Assembly: GCF_014270105.1 (NCBI RefSeq) | Contig: NZ_JACNMF010000001.1 | Location: 794,787 to 858,786, forward strand | Length of the DNA: 64,000 nucleotides | Source of the DNA: Hyunsoonleella aquatilis | GTDB lineage: Bacteria > Bacteroidota > Bacteroidia > Flavobacteriales > Flavobacteriaceae | Reading direction: 5' to 3' | Shown here: positions 53,856 to 64,000 of the stretch, piece after piece | How positions within the stretch are numbered: the stretch's first letter is position 1 | Layout of the letters: every line of letters begins with the position of its first letter | The notes under the pieces: generated by a model | Told to the model about the DNA's origin: nothing | Databases searched by the model: none | What the model saw: only the letters and a program-made list of their open reading frames with translations | Made by a program: the position numbers and the translations under genes

Positions 53856-56800
53856 ATGGCAAGAAAACAAGATAAACATACAGTTAAGAGGTTTAATAAA
53901 ATCTCAATTGGTTTAGCATCACCAGAGTCTATTTTAGCAGAATCTAGAGGTGAGGTTTTAAAACCGGAAACTATCAATTATCGAACTCACAAACCAGAAC
54001 GTGATGGTTTGTTCTGTGAGCGTATTTTTGGTCCTGTAAAGGATTACGAATGTGCCTGTGGAAAATATAAAAGAATCCGCTACAAGGGTATTGTTTGTGA
54101 CCGTTGTGGTGTTGAAGTAACGGAAAAGAAAGTACGTCGTGATCGCGTAGGACACATCAACTTGGTGGTGCCTGTGGCGCATATATGGTATTTCCGTTCG
54201 TTACCAAATAAAATAGGATATTTACTAGGGTTGCCGTCTAAGAAATTAGATATGATAATTTACTACGAGCGTTACGTAGTAATTCAACCGGGTAATGCCA
54301 AAAACGAAGAAGGCGAGCCGTTACAAAAAATGGATTTCCTTACAGAAGAGGAATATCTTAATATTCTAGAGGAATTACCTCAAGAAAATCAATATTTAGA
54401 AGACACGGACCCTAACAAGTTTATCGCAAAAATGGGGGCTGAGTGTTTGATAGATTTATTGGCGCGTATCGACTTGGAAGGTTTGTCTTATGAATTACGT
54501 CATAAGGCAAATACCGAAACTTCTAAACAACGTAAAACTGAAGCGTTAAAGCGTTTACAAGTTGTTGAGGCCTTAAGAGAGTCTAATAACAATCGTGAGA
54601 ACAGACCAGAGTGGATGATTATGAAGGTGATTCCAATCATCCCACCTGAATTGCGTCCTTTAGTACCGTTAGATGGTGGTCGTTTTGCTACTTCTGATTT
54701 GAACGATTTATACCGTCGTGTAATCATCAGAAACAACCGTTTGAAGCGTTTGGTTGAAATCAAAGCACCTGAAGTAATTTTACGTAACGAAAAGCGTATG
54801 TTGCAGGAATCGGTAGATTCATTGTTTGATAACACACGTAAATCTTCAGCAGTAAAAACAGATTCTAACAGACCATTAAAATCATTATCAGATTCATTAA
54901 AAGGTAAGCAAGGACGTTTCCGTCAAAACCTTTTAGGTAAGCGTGTTGATTATTCTGCGCGTTCGGTAATCGTTGTTGGTCCAGAATTAAAATTATTCGA
55001 ATGTGGATTGCCAAAGAACATGGCGGCTGAATTATACAAGCCTTTCGTGATTAGAAAATTAATCGAAAGAGGTATTGTAAAAACGGTAAAATCTGCAAAG
55101 AAAATTATAGATAAAAGAGAGCCTGTGGTTTGGGATATCTTGGAAAACGTCCTTAAAGGACATCCGGTATTGCTGAATCGAGCGCCTACGTTACACCGTT
55201 TGGGTATCCAAGCGTTCCAACCGAAATTAATTGAAGGTAAAGCAATCCAGTTACACCCGTTAGTGTGTACCGCATTTAACGCGGATTTCGACGGTGACCA
55301 GATGGCAGTACATTTACCATTAGGGCCAGAGGCGATTCTGGAATGTCAATTATTAATGTTGGCATCACATAATATTTTGAACCCTGCAAATGGTTCTCCA
55401 GTTACCGTACCTTCTCAAGATATGGTGCTTGGTTTATATTATATGACCAAAGAGCGCAAGTCCACTCCTGAACTGCCTATCAAAGGTGAAGGGTTGACGT
55501 TCTATTCTCCTGAAGAAGTAGAAATTGCTTTTAATGAAAAGAAAGTGGATTTGAATGCCGGAATCAAGGTAAGAACCATCGACATTAATGAAGATGGTAA
55601 ATTGGATAGAATGATCGTTGAGACTACTGTTGGTCGTGTGTTATTCAACCAACATGTACCTCAAGCTGCCGGATATATCAATCAGGTATTGACTAAGAAG
55701 TCTTTGAGGGATATTATCGGTCAAATCCTTAAAGTAACATCTGTTCCTGAAACGGCTGAATTCTTGGATGCGATTAGAACTTTAGGGTTCAATTTTGCAT
55801 TCCAAGGCGGTCTGTCTTTCAGCTTAGGTGATATTATCATCCCACCAGAAAAGCAAGGTATGATCGATGCTGCAAATAAGCAGGTGGACGGTATTATGGG
55901 TAACTATAATATGGGATTGATTACCAACAACGAGCGTTACAACCAAGTAATTGATATTTGGACATCTACGAATGCCGAGCTGACAGAGCTTTCGATGAAG
56001 CGTATCCGTGAGGATCAACAAGGATTCAACTCTGTATATATGATGTTGGATTCTGGAGCTCGTGGTTCTAAAGAGCAGATTCGTCAGCTGACCGGAATGC
56101 GTGGTTTGATGGCCAAACCTAAAAAATCCAACGCAGGTGGTGGAGAAATCATTGAAAACCCAATTCTTTCTAACTTTAAGGAAGGGCTTTCAATTTTGGA
56201 ATACTTTATTTCTACGCACGGTGCTCGTAAGGGTCTTGCCGATACGGCACTTAAAACTGCGGATGCGGGTTACTTAACGCGTCGTTTGGTGGATGTGTCT
56301 CAAGACGTTATTATTAATACAGAGGATTGTGGTACCCTTAGAGGTGTTGAAGTAGAACCTTTGAAGAAAAACGATGAGGTAGTTGAAACACTTGAAGAAA
56401 GAATTGTTGGCCGAGTAGCACTAAACGATACTTACGATCCTCAAACCGATGAGTTATTGGTTGCTGCTGGGCAGTTGATTGACGACGACATCGCGAAGGC
56501 TATTGAAGACTCACCAATTGAAACGTTGGAGGTGCGTTCACCATTAAGTTGTGAGGCTACCAAAGGTATCTGTGCTAAATGCTACGGACGAAACCTTGCT
56601 ACTGGTAAGATGGTTCAAAGAGGAGAGGCTGTTGGTGTTGTTGCTGCGCAGTCTATTGGTGAACCAGGTACACAGTTGACATTGCGTACCTTCCATGTAG
56701 GTGGTATTGCAGGTAACATTTCTGAGGATAACAAATTAGCTGTGAAGTTTGATGGAATTGCCGAAATCGAAGATCTTAAAACTGTTAAAGGTGAAGATAG

Positions 56801-58157
56801 CGAAGGTAATGAAGCTGATATTGTTATTTCCAGAACTTCTGAAATCAAATTGGTTGATAAGAAAACAGGAATTACGTTAAGCACGAACAACATTCCTTAC
56901 GGTTCCATCATTTTTGTCAAAAATGGTCAGGAATTGAAGAAAGGTGATGTGGTATGTCAGTGGGATCCATATAATGGTGTAATAATTTCGGAATTTGCCG
57001 GTAAGGTGAAGTATGAAAACATCGAGCAAGGTGTGACTTACCAAGTTGAAATTGATGAACAAACAGGATTCCAAGAAAAAGTAATTTCTGAATCTAGAAA
57101 TAAAAAGTTGATCCCGACCCTTCATATTGAAGATGGAAAAGGTGAAACCATTCGTTCGTACAACTTACCAGTTGGTGCACACTTAATGATTGACGATGGA
57201 GAGAAAATTAAAGTAGGTAAAATCTTGGTGAAAATACCGCGTAAATCTGCTAAAGCAGGTGATATTACGGGTGGTTTGCCACGTGTAACGGAGTTGTTCG
57301 AAGCGCGTAACCCATCCAACCCTGCGGTGGTTAGTGAGATTGACGGAGTAGTGTCCTTCGGAAAAATCAAGCGTGGAAACCGCGAAATTATCGTAGAATC
57401 CAAGTTAGGCGAGATTAAGAAATACCTAGTTAAGCTTTCAAATCAAATCCTTGTTCAGGAAAACGATTACGTGAAAGCTGGTATGCCTTTATCTGATGGT
57501 TCTATTACACCAAACGATATCTTGAATATCAAAGGGCCTTCTGCGGTACAGCAATATTTGGTGAACGAAGTACAAGAGGTTTACCGTTTACAAGGTGTGA
57601 AAATTAATGATAAGCATTTTGAAGTTGTTGTAAGACAAATGATGCGTAAAGTAAGAATCATCGATTCTGGTGACACCATCTTCCTTGAGGATCAATTGGC
57701 GCATAAAGATGATTTCATTAAAGAAAATGATGAGATTTTCGGAATGAAGGTAGTTGAAGATGCAGGGGAATCTACCAACTTAAAAGCGGGTCAAATTGTA
57801 TCACCTCGTGATTTAAGGGACGAAAATTCTATATTAAGAAGAGAGGATAAGAAGCTTGTGGAAGCAAGGGATGCCAAGCCTGCAACGGCGGCACCTATTC
57901 TACAAGGTATTACAAGAGCCTCGCTTCAAACTAAGTCGTTTATTTCAGCGGCATCATTCCAGGAAACCACGAAAGTATTGAACGAAGCAGCAGTAGCAGG
58001 TAAAGTGGATTCTCTTGAAGGATTAAAGGAAAACGTAATTGTTGGACATAGAATTCCAGCAGGTACGGGTATGAGAAATTATACGGACATCATCGTTGGT
58101 TCTAAAGAAGAATTTGACGAAATGATGCAAGTAAAGCAGGAAATGAACTTTAATTAA
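53856..58157 (+). CDS. rpoC: RNA polymerase beta' subunit
   Basis: The 1433-residue protein has the N-terminal zinc site [20 protein letters not shown], the rudder/lid region [20 protein letters not shown], and the catalytic [16 protein letters not shown] with the three Mg-binding Asp. It also has the bridge/trigger region RGLMAKP, a second Cys cluster ([20 protein letters not shown]) and [20 protein letters not shown]. It ends close to a strong terminator, closing the operon that started with the tRNA genes. Confidence 0.98.
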   Translation: MARKQDKHTVKRFNKISIGLASPESILAESRGEVLKPETINYRTHKPERDGLFCERIFGPVKDYECACGKYKRIRYKGIVCDRCGVEVTEKKVRRDRVGHINLVVPVAHIWYFRSLPNKIGYLLGLPSKKLDMIIYYERYVVIQPGNAKNEEGEPLQKMDFLTEEEYLNILEELPQENQYLEDTDPNKFIAKMGAECLIDLLARIDLEGLSYELRHKANTETSKQRKTEALKRLQVVEALRESNNNRENRPEWMIMKVIPIIPPELRPLVPLDGGRFATSDLNDLYRRVIIRNNRLKRLVEIKAPEVILRNEKRMLQESVDSLFDNTRKSSAVKTDSNRPLKSLSDSLKGKQGRFRQNLLGKRVDYSARSVIVVGPELKLFECGLPKNMAAELYKPFVIRKLIERGIVKTVKSAKKIIDKREPVVWDILENVLKGHPVLLNRAPTLHRLGIQAFQPKLIEGKAIQLHPLVCTAFNADFDGDQMAVHLPLGPEAILECQLLMLASHNILNPANGSPVTVPSQDMVLGLYYMTKERKSTPELPIKGEGLTFYSPEEVEIAFNEKKVDLNAGIKVRTIDINEDGKLDRMIVETTVGRVLFNQHVPQAAGYINQVLTKKSLRDIIGQILKVTSVPETAEFLDAIRTLGFNFAFQGGLSFSLGDIIIPPEKQGMIDAANKQVDGIMGNYNMGLITNNERYNQVIDIWTSTNAELTELSMKRIREDQQGFNSVYMMLDSGARGSKEQIRQLTGMRGLMAKPKKSNAGGGEIIENPILSNFKEGLSILEYFISTHGARKGLADTALKTADAGYLTRRLVDVSQDVIINTEDCGTLRGVEVEPLKKNDEVVETLEERIVGRVALNDTYDPQTDELLVAAGQLIDDDIAKAIEDSPIETLEVRSPLSCEATKGICAKCYGRNLATGKMVQRGEAVGVVAAQSIGEPGTQLTLRTFHVGGIAGNISEDNKLAVKFDGIAEIEDLKTVKGEDSEGNEADIVISRTSEIKLVDKKTGITLSTNNIPYGSIIFVKNGQELKKGDVVCQWDPYNGVIISEFAGKVKYENIEQGVTYQVEIDEQTGFQEKVISESRNKKLIPTLHIEDGKGETIRSYNLPVGAHLMIDDGEKIKVGKILVKIPRKSAKAGDITGGLPRVTELFEARNPSNPAVVSEIDGVVSFGKIKRGNREIIVESKLGEIKKYLVKLSNQILVQENDYVKAGMPLSDGSITPNDILNIKGPSAVQQYLVNEVQEVYRLQGVKINDKHFEVVVRQMMRKVRIIDSGDTIFLEDQLAHKDDFIKENDEIFGMKVVEDAGESTNLKAGQIVSPRDLRDENSILRREDKKLVEARDAKPATAAPILQGITRASLQTKSFISAASFQETTKVLNEAAVAGKVDSLEGLKENVIVGHRIPAGTGMRNYTDIIVGSKEEFDEMMQVKQEMNFN

Positions 58158-58247
58158 ATGAGACTCAGGCTTCGCAATTCATAGACGCAGTGAAACCTAT
58201 AAGTCGAATTTACACTGAGCGCAGTCGAAGTGTCTCAAAAAACAAAG

Positions 58248-58280
58248 GCCTTCAATCTAGATAGTATTGAAGGCTTTTTT
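58248..58280 (+). terminator. Terminator of the rpoBC operon
   Basis: GCCTTCAAT and ATTGAAGGC pair perfectly around a 8-base loop and are followed by a T run. The 58158-58247 stretch before it holds a CACTGAGCGCAGTCGAAGTG half-repeat. Confidence 0.9.
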
Positions 58281-58298
58281 ATTAAAATAATATATATT

Positions 58299-58616
58299 AT
58301 GGCAGACGAAAAAGACAATCAAAAGCAAGGTCAAATCAATATTGAACTGGATGAAAAAGTTGCTGAAGGCACGTATTCGAACTTAGCCATCATCAATCAT
58401 TCTGTATCTGAATTTGTAGTGGATTTTGTAAACATTATGCCGGGCGTACCAAAAAATAAGGTAAAATCCAGAATAATTTTAACACCACAACATGCCAAGC
58501 GGTTATTGAAGGCTTTGGGTGACAACGTGGCAAGGTTTGAAAATGCTCATGGGGAGATAAAAGACTATGAACAACCTCCAATTCCGTTAAACTTTGGCCC
58601 AACGGGGCAAGCATAA
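58299..58616 (+). CDS. DUF3467 domain protein
   Basis: I start at ATG 58299 (MADEKDNQKQGQINIELDEK); the longer frame runs backwards through the rpoC terminator and is not credible. The 105-residue protein has EGTYSNLAIINHSVSEFVVD, FVNIMPGVPKNKVKSRIILT and PQHAKRLLKALGDNVARFE, the DUF3467 signature. Its regular location just after rpoC suggests a link with transcription or translation, but the function is unknown. A bidirectional terminator follows. Confidence 0.9.
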   Translation: MADEKDNQKQGQINIELDEKVAEGTYSNLAIINHSVSEFVVDFVNIMPGVPKNKVKSRIILTPQHAKRLLKALGDNVARFENAHGEIKDYEQPPIPLNFGPTGQA

Positions 58617-58620
58617 AACA

Positions 58621-58655
58621 AAAAATCCTTTGAACCATGTTCAAAGGATTTTTTG
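58621..58655. terminator. Bidirectional terminator between convergent genes
   Basis: AATCCTTTGAAC pairs with GTTCAAAGGATT around a CAT loop, with an A run on the left and a T run on the right, serving both the DUF3467 gene and the convergent ferredoxin-like gene. Confidence 0.88.
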
Positions 58656-58673
58656 TTTCAATTCGGAATTGAA

Positions 58674-58907
58674 TTATATAGCTTGTTTCTGGTTTTTTCT
58701 ATAATACTGCAAGGCTCCGGATGGGCATTTTTTAATTTGCTTGATAATTTCATCTGTTTTGCCCTCGTCTAAATTTACCCAGGGGATTATCGTATCACTA
58801 AATACGTGAGACAATCCTCGAGCACAAGTTTTTGAAAGCGTACAGAGACAAGGATCATAAGTTACGGTAATATCCTTGTTGCTAAATTCTTTAGATTCTA
58901 TTTCCAT
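58674..58907 (-). CDS. YjdI-type (4Fe-4S) mono-cluster protein
   Basis: I start at the ATG at 58907 (MEIESKEFSNKDITVTYDPC), giving 77 residues. The Cys pattern YDPCLCTLSKTCARGL with a late KKCPSGAL and the PWVNLDEGKTDEI spacer match the Fer4_19/YjdI family, which carries one iron-sulfur cluster in a small ferredoxin-like fold. The electron partner is unknown. It is monocistronic and convergent with the DUF3467 gene. Confidence 0.88.
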   Translation of the reverse strand: MEIESKEFSNKDITVTYDPCLCTLSKTCARGLSHVFSDTIIPWVNLDEGKTDEIIKQIKKCPSGALQYYRKNQKQAI

Positions 58908-59037
58908 GGTGTCATCAATTTGGGGTTGATTTCTGAGATACAATTTATAAAGAGTTGATTTTTATGTCCTAAAAATTCGTTCAATCGCGAAAAAAAATAT
59001 GCCAAATACGCTTTTTCCGATGAAATGCATATTGATT

Positions 59038-60627
59038 TTACTCAAATTCCGAAGTATAGTGAAATTTGATACTTGGGTATTTTTGCTGAGTCATTTGGAG
59101 TGAAAAGGCCGAATCCGCTAAAAACACCAATTGGTTTTGCTTGTCCTTGGCCAAAAACCGTTGTTTCACCCTTAAAAACTCTTCGAATTCTTCATTTTTT
59201 TCATCTTCCGGATCTACCCAACATGCTTTGTGCACGTTCAGGTTTTCATAAGTACATTTTGCACCGTATTCATGTTCCAGTCTATACTGAATGACTTCAT
59301 ATTGAAGCGCTCCAACTGTGCCAATAACCTTTCTGCCATTTAATTCCAAAGTAAATAATTGGGCAACACCTTCATCCATCAACTGGTCAATACCCTTGTA
59401 TAACTGCTTTGATTTTAATGGGTCAGCATTGTTGATGTACCTGAAATGCTCTGGTGAAAAACTTGGGATGCCTTTATAGTTCAATACTTCACCTTCCGTT
59501 AGCGTATCTCCTATTTTGAAATTTCCCGTATCTTGAAGTCCAACGATATCACCTGGATAGGAAACGTCTACAATTTCCTTTTTTTCAGCAAAAAAAGCAT
59601 TCGGACTTGAAAATTTAACCTTTTTGTTATGTCTCACATGTAAATATGGTGTGTTCCGTTTAAATTCGCCTGAAACAATTTTAACGAAAGCCAACCTGTT
59701 TCTGTGATTGGGATCCATATTGGCGTGTATTTTAAATACAAAGCCACTGAATTTGTCCTCATTGGGCTTTACCAAGCGCTCTTCACTGTTTTTTGGTCTT
59801 GGCTTTGGTGCTATCTCCACAAAGCAGTCCAATAACTCCCGAACTCCAAAATTGTTTAGGGCCGAACCAAAAAATACAGGCTGTAAATTGCCTTCCAAAT
59901 AGGTATTTTTATCAAACTGTGGATAAATTCCCTCAACCAATTCTATTTCTTCGCGTAGCGTATTAGCAGAAGATTCACCAACCAATTCGTCCAATTCTGG
60001 GGAGGATAAATCCGAAATTTTGATAGTTTCCTCAATATCTTTTCGGCTATCTCCACTAAACAAATTGATGTTTTTCTCCCAGAGGTTGTAAATCCCTTTA
60101 AATTCATAACCCATTCCGATAGGGAAACTCAAAGGTGTGACTTTCAAGCCTAACTTTTGCTCAACTTCATCCAATAAATCGAATGCATCTTTTCCTTCCC
60201 TATCCAGTTTATTGATAAAAACAATCATAGGAATATTACGCATACGGCACACTTCTACCAATTTTTCAGTTTGCTCCTCAACACCTTTGGCTACGTCAAT
60301 CACAACAATTACGCTGTCGACAGCAGTAAGGGTTCTAAAAGTGTCCTCGGCAAAATCTTTGTGCCCAGGTGTATCCAGAATATTGATTTTGATACCGTCA
60401 TATTCAAAGGCAAGCACAGAAGTCGCAACGGAAATACCACGTTGGCGCTCAATTTCCATAAAATCACTGGTGGCTCCTTTTTTAATTTTATTGCTTTTTA
60501 CGGCGCCAGCTTCTTGTATGGCACCACCAAAAAGCAACAGTTTTTCTGTTAAAGTAGTCTTACCCGCATCTGGATGGGAAATAATTCCGAAGGTACGTCT
60601 GCGCTCAATTTCCTTAATAAAAGACAT
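59038..60627 (-). CDS. prfC: Peptide chain release factor 3
   Basis: I start at ATG 60627 (MSFIKEIERRRTFGIISHPD), giving 529 residues. GTPase motifs are SHPDAGKTTLTEKLLLFGGA, the RF3-typical EIERQRGISVATSVLAFEY, DTPGHKDFAEDTFRTL and INKLDREGKDAFDLLDE. The C-terminal domain includes VGALQYEVIQYRLEHEYGAK. RF3 recycles RF1/RF2 after peptide release. It is monocistronic. Confidence 0.96.
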   Translation of the reverse strand: MSFIKEIERRRTFGIISHPDAGKTTLTEKLLLFGGAIQEAGAVKSNKIKKGATSDFMEIERQRGISVATSVLAFEYDGIKINILDTPGHKDFAEDTFRTLTAVDSVIVVIDVAKGVEEQTEKLVEVCRMRNIPMIVFINKLDREGKDAFDLLDEVEQKLGLKVTPLSFPIGMGYEFKGIYNLWEKNINLFSGDSRKDIEETIKISDLSSPELDELVGESSANTLREEIELVEGIYPQFDKNTYLEGNLQPVFFGSALNNFGVRELLDCFVEIAPKPRPKNSEERLVKPNEDKFSGFVFKIHANMDPNHRNRLAFVKIVSGEFKRNTPYLHVRHNKKVKFSSPNAFFAEKKEIVDVSYPGDIVGLQDTGNFKIGDTLTEGEVLNYKGIPSFSPEHFRYINNADPLKSKQLYKGIDQLMDEGVAQLFTLELNGRKVIGTVGALQYEVIQYRLEHEYGAKCTYENLNVHKACWVDPEDEKNEEFEEFLRVKQRFLAKDKQNQLVFLADSAFSLQMTQQKYPSIKFHYTSEFE

Positions 60628-61008
60628 AAAAATAAATTTCGGCAAAGATAAATTTTAAAAGGCATTCTGCTATACATAGTGACTTATCTTTTTGATATGT
60701 GAATGTATTTGATTTGTTGGTTTTTTTTAAGTTTTATTGTTTAAAATCAAATTCGCGTACTCATTGCGTAGTTATGCACAGCACTTAGACGGCAATAATT
60801 TTAATAATTTGCAGAAAAGCACATTATACAAACTGACTTATGAATTTAATTATTCCGCAACTATTTGCATGTTTGTTAACAAATGTTAATTTTACAAAAA
60901 AATACTCTCAAATATCCACTGTACAGTCTCTCAATATAAATAATCTCATTTTTTTTCACATCTAAGTTAAAAGTTGAATTGAAAATTAAAGCATAGCTCA
61001 ACACTATT
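60628..61008. other. 381-bp AT-rich intergenic region upstream of the adhesin
   Basis: This divergent gap must hold promoters for prfC and the adhesin. CAAAGATA at 60643-60650 is a minus-strand -7 box (TATCTTTG) for prfC. TTTGTTAACAAA at 60872-60883 is a perfect 12-bp palindrome with a second GTTAA 5 bases later. It could be an operator, but no consensus plus-strand promoter is visible for the adhesin. No gene-like frame is present. Confidence 0.5.
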
Positions 61009-64000
61009 ATGGCAAATCTTTACCAAACTAAAAACAAATATTTTAAGTTACTCCTTTTAATAGGCCTTTTTTTAGGGTCATTAACTGTTTTTTCTCAGGC
61101 AGCACCAACATTTGGTGGAACTCAAGGACCAACACTGCTTTCGGGAACTTTAAATCAGCAGGGCTCTCGTTATTTATATACTGATGTTGTAGTAAACGTA
61201 AACGGGACTGCCTCTAACGCGGATGCTGTTGTTACCATAATAGAGTTAAATAATATCACCGTAAATAATGTGGATACTACGCTGGGGGTAGATAATCGAT
61301 TTGAGCCTTCAACGACGACCACAGCCGCTGGGGGGTATGTAGAATGGGAAATACAGTTTGTTGAAGATGGAACAGCCAATGCGTCTTCTAATGGAACACC
61401 AATACTAGTTGATTCATATACCCTAGAAGCTATCGATGTGGATGGTAATGAATTTTTTGAGGTCGCCGTACCTGAAAGTTATACTTTGGAGGCAGGAAAT
61501 AGCCCTACACCAGGTGGATGTCCTCAAGGATCGGGTGCAACTAATAATAATATTGGGTGTCCTACGGATTTGGTAGTTTCTTCCAATGGAATTTTTACGC
61601 GTTTTCAAAGTGATTCTGATTTTTCTGCAGGTATAAATGCCGCTAGAACAGAGTTTGTGGTTGCTGTGGTCTACAATAATATTAGTACGGTTAGGTTTAG
61701 AAATGGTCGATCAACAAGTGGTGGGCAAAGACAAAACTCCGTAAGTTTTTTAGGTGAAGTTAATTTTATAAACCCGTCTATTACTACACTTAATGGTCCT
61801 CCAGTAGTAGTTGATAATTTAGGTAATACCGTGGTTCAAAATTCCACTGGAAATCCCGCAATTAATGTGCTAACAGGTTCCTCTGATCCAGATGGGAATT
61901 TGGATCCGAATACAATCGTTTTAATTGATCCCAATAACTCTTCAAATATTGGTACTGTTGGAAATGATTTGGTAATTCCTGGGGTAGGGACATATTCTGT
62001 TGATAATACAGGAAATGTAGTTTATACACCTGCGACTGATTATTTAGGAGTCGCAGATATTAATTTTCGAGTAGAAGACGATACTGGTGCAAATTCTAAT
62101 TTAGCTACTCTAGGCATTCTTGTTTTGCAAGATTCCGATGGAGATGGTGTAGATGATGTTACTGATTTAGATGATGACAATGATGGAATATTGGATACTG
62201 ATGAAGGATTTTCTACAACTACAGGTTCAGCTCCAGCATGTGGATCGCACACAGTGTTAAATTTTAATAATGCCTTTACAGAAGAACCAGGTGGTGATGG
62301 TAATAATAGTACGTTTTTACAAGGTGAAACTTTTAGGTTCCCTAATGTTGCCACAGGAATTGATGCATTGGTAACAATAGTTACATTAAATGGAACAACC
62401 ATACCGACTTTAGATGACAATGGGTCAAACCCAAATTCGTTTCAACCTCAATCTGCATTCAATTTAAGTGCGCCAGGAGATCAGGCCTACACTGAATTTA
62501 GATTTGACTTTGTGACGACTGGCGGGACAGTTGGTGTAAATGATGTTGTGCTTACAGAGTTTTTTGTGAATTTTAATGATGTTGACGGGAATAGTACTTA
62601 TGGTGAACAAAATTGGTCTCAATTACCCGTAGGATATTTTGTTGATGACCCTACAGAGTTAAATATTGATACAGTCGATAACTTTGTTGTTGGGACCGCA
62701 GGAACTACAGAATACCCTGGTGTAACGAATACCTTTCCTCAAGTAAATTATGCTACAGAACATCAAGGAAAATCATCTTATACTATTCGTTTAGGAGTTA
62801 TAGCAAGAGTTGCAGGAGCTTCAGCGGGAGGTAGACAGCACAATGTTGAATTTGATTGTGCCGCAAATTTTAATAACCCTTTAAGTACTACAACAGTTGA
62901 TACAGATAACGACGGAATTGCCGATCATTTGGATACTGATAGTGATGGTGATGGTTGCCCAGATGCAGTTGAAGGAACAGCCAATATATCATCAGCACAA
63001 CTTGACGCAAACGATAGTGTGCCAGGGCCATTTAATTCAAGTGGAGTTCCAACAGCAGTAAATGGTGGGAGTGGACAAGGAGCTGGAAGTTCTACAAATG
63101 CTGGTGTCTCTGCATGTGAGCCAACAGCCGTGGACGATACGGCCACGGTAGACGAGGACGACACGGTGAACATCGACCCGCTGGCAAACGACGATTTCGG
63201 AGGCGACGGCCCGAGTACCGGTACCATTACCATTACGACACCGCCCACCAACGGCACCGCCACGGTGAACGACGGCGGTACGCCCAACGACCCTACCGAC
63301 GATACGATAGACTACACGCCCAACGGGGACTACAACGGCCCGGATACCATCACCTATGAGATCTGTGATGCCGATGGCGACTGTGCCACGGCGGACATAG
63401 ACGTTACGGTAAACCCGATAAATGATACACCAACAGCTGTGGACGATACGGCAAGTGTCGACGAGGACGACACGGTGAACATCGACCCGCTGGCAAACGA
63501 CGATTTCGGAGGCGACGGCCCGAGTACCGGTACCATTACCATTACGACACCACCGGCCAACGGTACTGCCACGGTGAACGACGGCGGTACGCCCAACGAC
63601 CCTACCGACGATACGATAGACTATACGCCCAACGGGGACTACAACGGCCCGGATACGGTCACCTACGAGATCTGCGATGCGGACGGGGACTGTGCCACGG
63701 CGGACATAGACGTAACGGTGAACCCGATAAACGATACACCAACCGCAGTAGACGACACGGCCAGTGTCGACGAGGACGACACGGTGAACATCGACCCATT
63801 AGGAAACGACAATTTCGGCGGGGACGGCCCGAGCACAGGCACCATTACCATTACGACACCACCGGCCAACGGTACTGCCACGGTGAACGACGGCGGTACG
63901 CCCAACGACCCTACCGACGATACGATAGACTATACGCCCAACGGGGACTACAACGGCCCGGATACGGTCACCTACGAGATCTGCGATGCGGACGGGGACT
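61009..64000 (+). CDS. Giant secreted repeat protein / adhesin, N-terminal part (runs off the window)
   Basis: The ATG at 61009 opens a frame with no stop to the window edge (997 codons seen). The product begins with a signal peptide ([20 protein letters not shown], cleavage near FSQ-AAP, residue 31). A beta-rich, Asn/Thr/Gly-rich region follows. There are two calcium-binding thrombospondin type 3-like stretches, [20 protein letters not shown] (about residue 377) and [19 protein letters not shown] (about residue 632). From residue 705 there are tandem 103-residue Ig/cadherin-like modules starting PTAVDDTA and ending [12 protein letters not shown]. Such proteins are usually T9SS-exported cell-surface adhesins in Flavobacteriaceae; the C-terminal sorting domain lies beyond this window. 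Confidence 0.85.
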   Translation, partial: MANLYQTKNKYFKLLLLIGLFLGSLTVFSQAAPTFGGTQGPTLLSGTLNQQGSRYLYTDVVVNVNGTASNADAVVTIIELNNITVNNVDTTLGVDNRFEPSTTTTAAGGYVEWEIQFVEDGTANASSNGTPILVDSYTLEAIDVDGNEFFEVAVPESYTLEAGNSPTPGGCPQGSGATNNNIGCPTDLVVSSNGIFTRFQSDSDFSAGINAARTEFVVAVVYNNISTVRFRNGRSTSGGQRQNSVSFLGEVNFINPSITTLNGPPVVVDNLGNTVVQNSTGNPAINVLTGSSDPDGNLDPNTIVLIDPNNSSNIGTVGNDLVIPGVGTYSVDNTGNVVYTPATDYLGVADINFRVEDDTGANSNLATLGILVLQDSDGDGVDDVTDLDDDNDGILDTDEGFSTTTGSAPACGSHTVLNFNNAFTEEPGGDGNNSTFLQGETFRFPNVATGIDALVTIVTLNGTTIPTLDDNGSNPNSFQPQSAFNLSAPGDQAYTEFRFDFVTTGGTVGVNDVVLTEFFVNFNDVDGNSTYGEQNWSQLPVGYFVDDPTELNIDTVDNFVVGTAGTTEYPGVTNTFPQVNYATEHQGKSSYTIRLGVIARVAGASAGGRQHNVEFDCAANFNNPLSTTTVDTDNDGIADHLDTDSDGDGCPDAVEGTANISSAQLDANDSVPGPFNSSGVPTAVNGGSGQGAGSSTNAGVSACEPTAVDDTATVDEDDTVNIDPLANDDFGGDGPSTGTITITTPPTNGTATVNDGGTPNDPTDDTIDYTPNGDYNGPDTITYEICDADGDCATADIDVTVNPINDTPTAVDDTASVDEDDTVNIDPLANDDFGGDGPSTGTITITTPPANGTATVNDGGTPNDPTDDTIDYTPNGDYNGPDTVTYEICDADGDCATADIDVTVNPINDTPTAVDDTASVDEDDTVNIDPLGNDNFGGDGPSTGTITITTPPANGTATVNDGGTPNDPTDDTIDYTPNGDYNGPDTVTYEICDADGD
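63121..64000 (+). repeat. 309-bp GC-rich tandem repeats in the adhesin
   Basis: Units start at 63121, 63430 and 63739, exactly 309 bp (103 codons) apart, and are near-identical at the DNA level; the third is cut by the window edge. Each encodes a module with [32 protein letters not shown] and DYNGPDT. GC-ending codons dominate (GAC, ACG, ACC, GGC, CCG), unlike the AT-rich codons just upstream. Confidence 0.92.

Noticed and set aside
58230..58298. Longer N-terminus for the DUF3467 protein
   Set aside because: The extra codons are the rpoC terminator hairpin and its T run; the ATG at 58299 fits the family.
62925..63905. Three long minus-strand frames spaced by 309 bp, each starting [13 protein letters not shown]
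   Set aside because: They are exact antisense shadows of the tandem adhesin repeats; the plus-strand frame continues through them with a signal peptide and recognisable modules.
63121..64000. Regular spacing considered as CRISPR or satellite DNA
   Set aside because: The units are contiguous 309-bp coding repeats in frame, without spacers.

Overview
The window is chromosomal DNA from a member of the Bacteroidota, most likely a marine-type Flavobacteriaceae. The evidence is AT-rich DNA, promoters of the Bacteroidota form (-33 TTG, -7 TAnnTTTG), very few Shine-Dalgarno sequences, family-specific proteins (DUF2851, DUF1343/NamZ, DUF3467, PspC-like and ComEA-like small proteins) and the Bacteroidota order rpsU - xer - hpf - tRNAs - tuf - secE - nusG - rplKAJL - rpoBC. 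I do not assign a genus. No prophage, transposase gene or CRISPR array is visible.

Layout. 1-3.8 kb: a truncated winged-helix regulator, small membrane proteins, a DUF1801 protein, a Tat-exported sugar-phosphate isomerase-like protein and kdsA. 3.9-5.8 kb: typA/bipA behind a clear promoter. 5.9-17.3 kb: a surface-glycan locus with two Wzx-like flippases, two membrane alkaline-phosphatase-superfamily transferases (one EptA-like), a kinase-like/methyltransferase protein, three glycosyltransferases and a nucleotide-sugar SDR. It contains no polymerase or initiating transferase and joins ftsE at 17.3-18.0 kb. 18.2-24.7 kb: a large TPR protein, a plug-less outer-membrane barrel and a TonB-C-like lipoprotein in one direction, then a gene broken at a nine-A run. 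24.7-29.7 kb: a methyltransferase containing two palindromic inserts, a Cys-cluster protein, a fatty-acid hydroxylase family protein, a NamZ-like muramidase with a 7-bp tandem repeat in its 5' end, and an FtsX-type permease. 29.8-32.6 kb: a compact five-gene operon (Crp-like regulator, secreted protein, DoxX, FMN reductase, DUF1330). 32.7-35.4 kb: DUF2721, an ALG5-like glycosyltransferase and a GtrII-like membrane protein. 35.4-42.6 kb: DUF2851, PspC, a K+ channel, an AGCS symporter, ComEA, an acyl-CoA dehydrogenase and a lipoprotein. 42.7-58.6 kb: the translation/transcription core cluster with five tRNAs. 58.7-60.6 kb: a ferredoxin-like protein and prfC. 61.0 kb to the end: the first part of a giant secreted repeat protein that runs off the window.

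The core cluster is textbook. The more unusual material is in the non-coding and repeat layer: a family of 18-bp palindromes (TCCCGATAGCTATCGGGA and variants) found between genes, inside two protein genes and inside what looks like a tRNA-Trp remnant; several dispersed hairpin-forming repeats, one between rpoB and rpoC; nested repeats at 41.9-42.1 kb; a possible contingency repeat in the namZ-like gene; a promoter overlapping a terminator upstream of the tRNA/tuf operon; and 309-bp near-identical, GC-rich tandem repeats in the terminal adhesin. All functional statements are inferred from motifs recognised by eye; no search was run.
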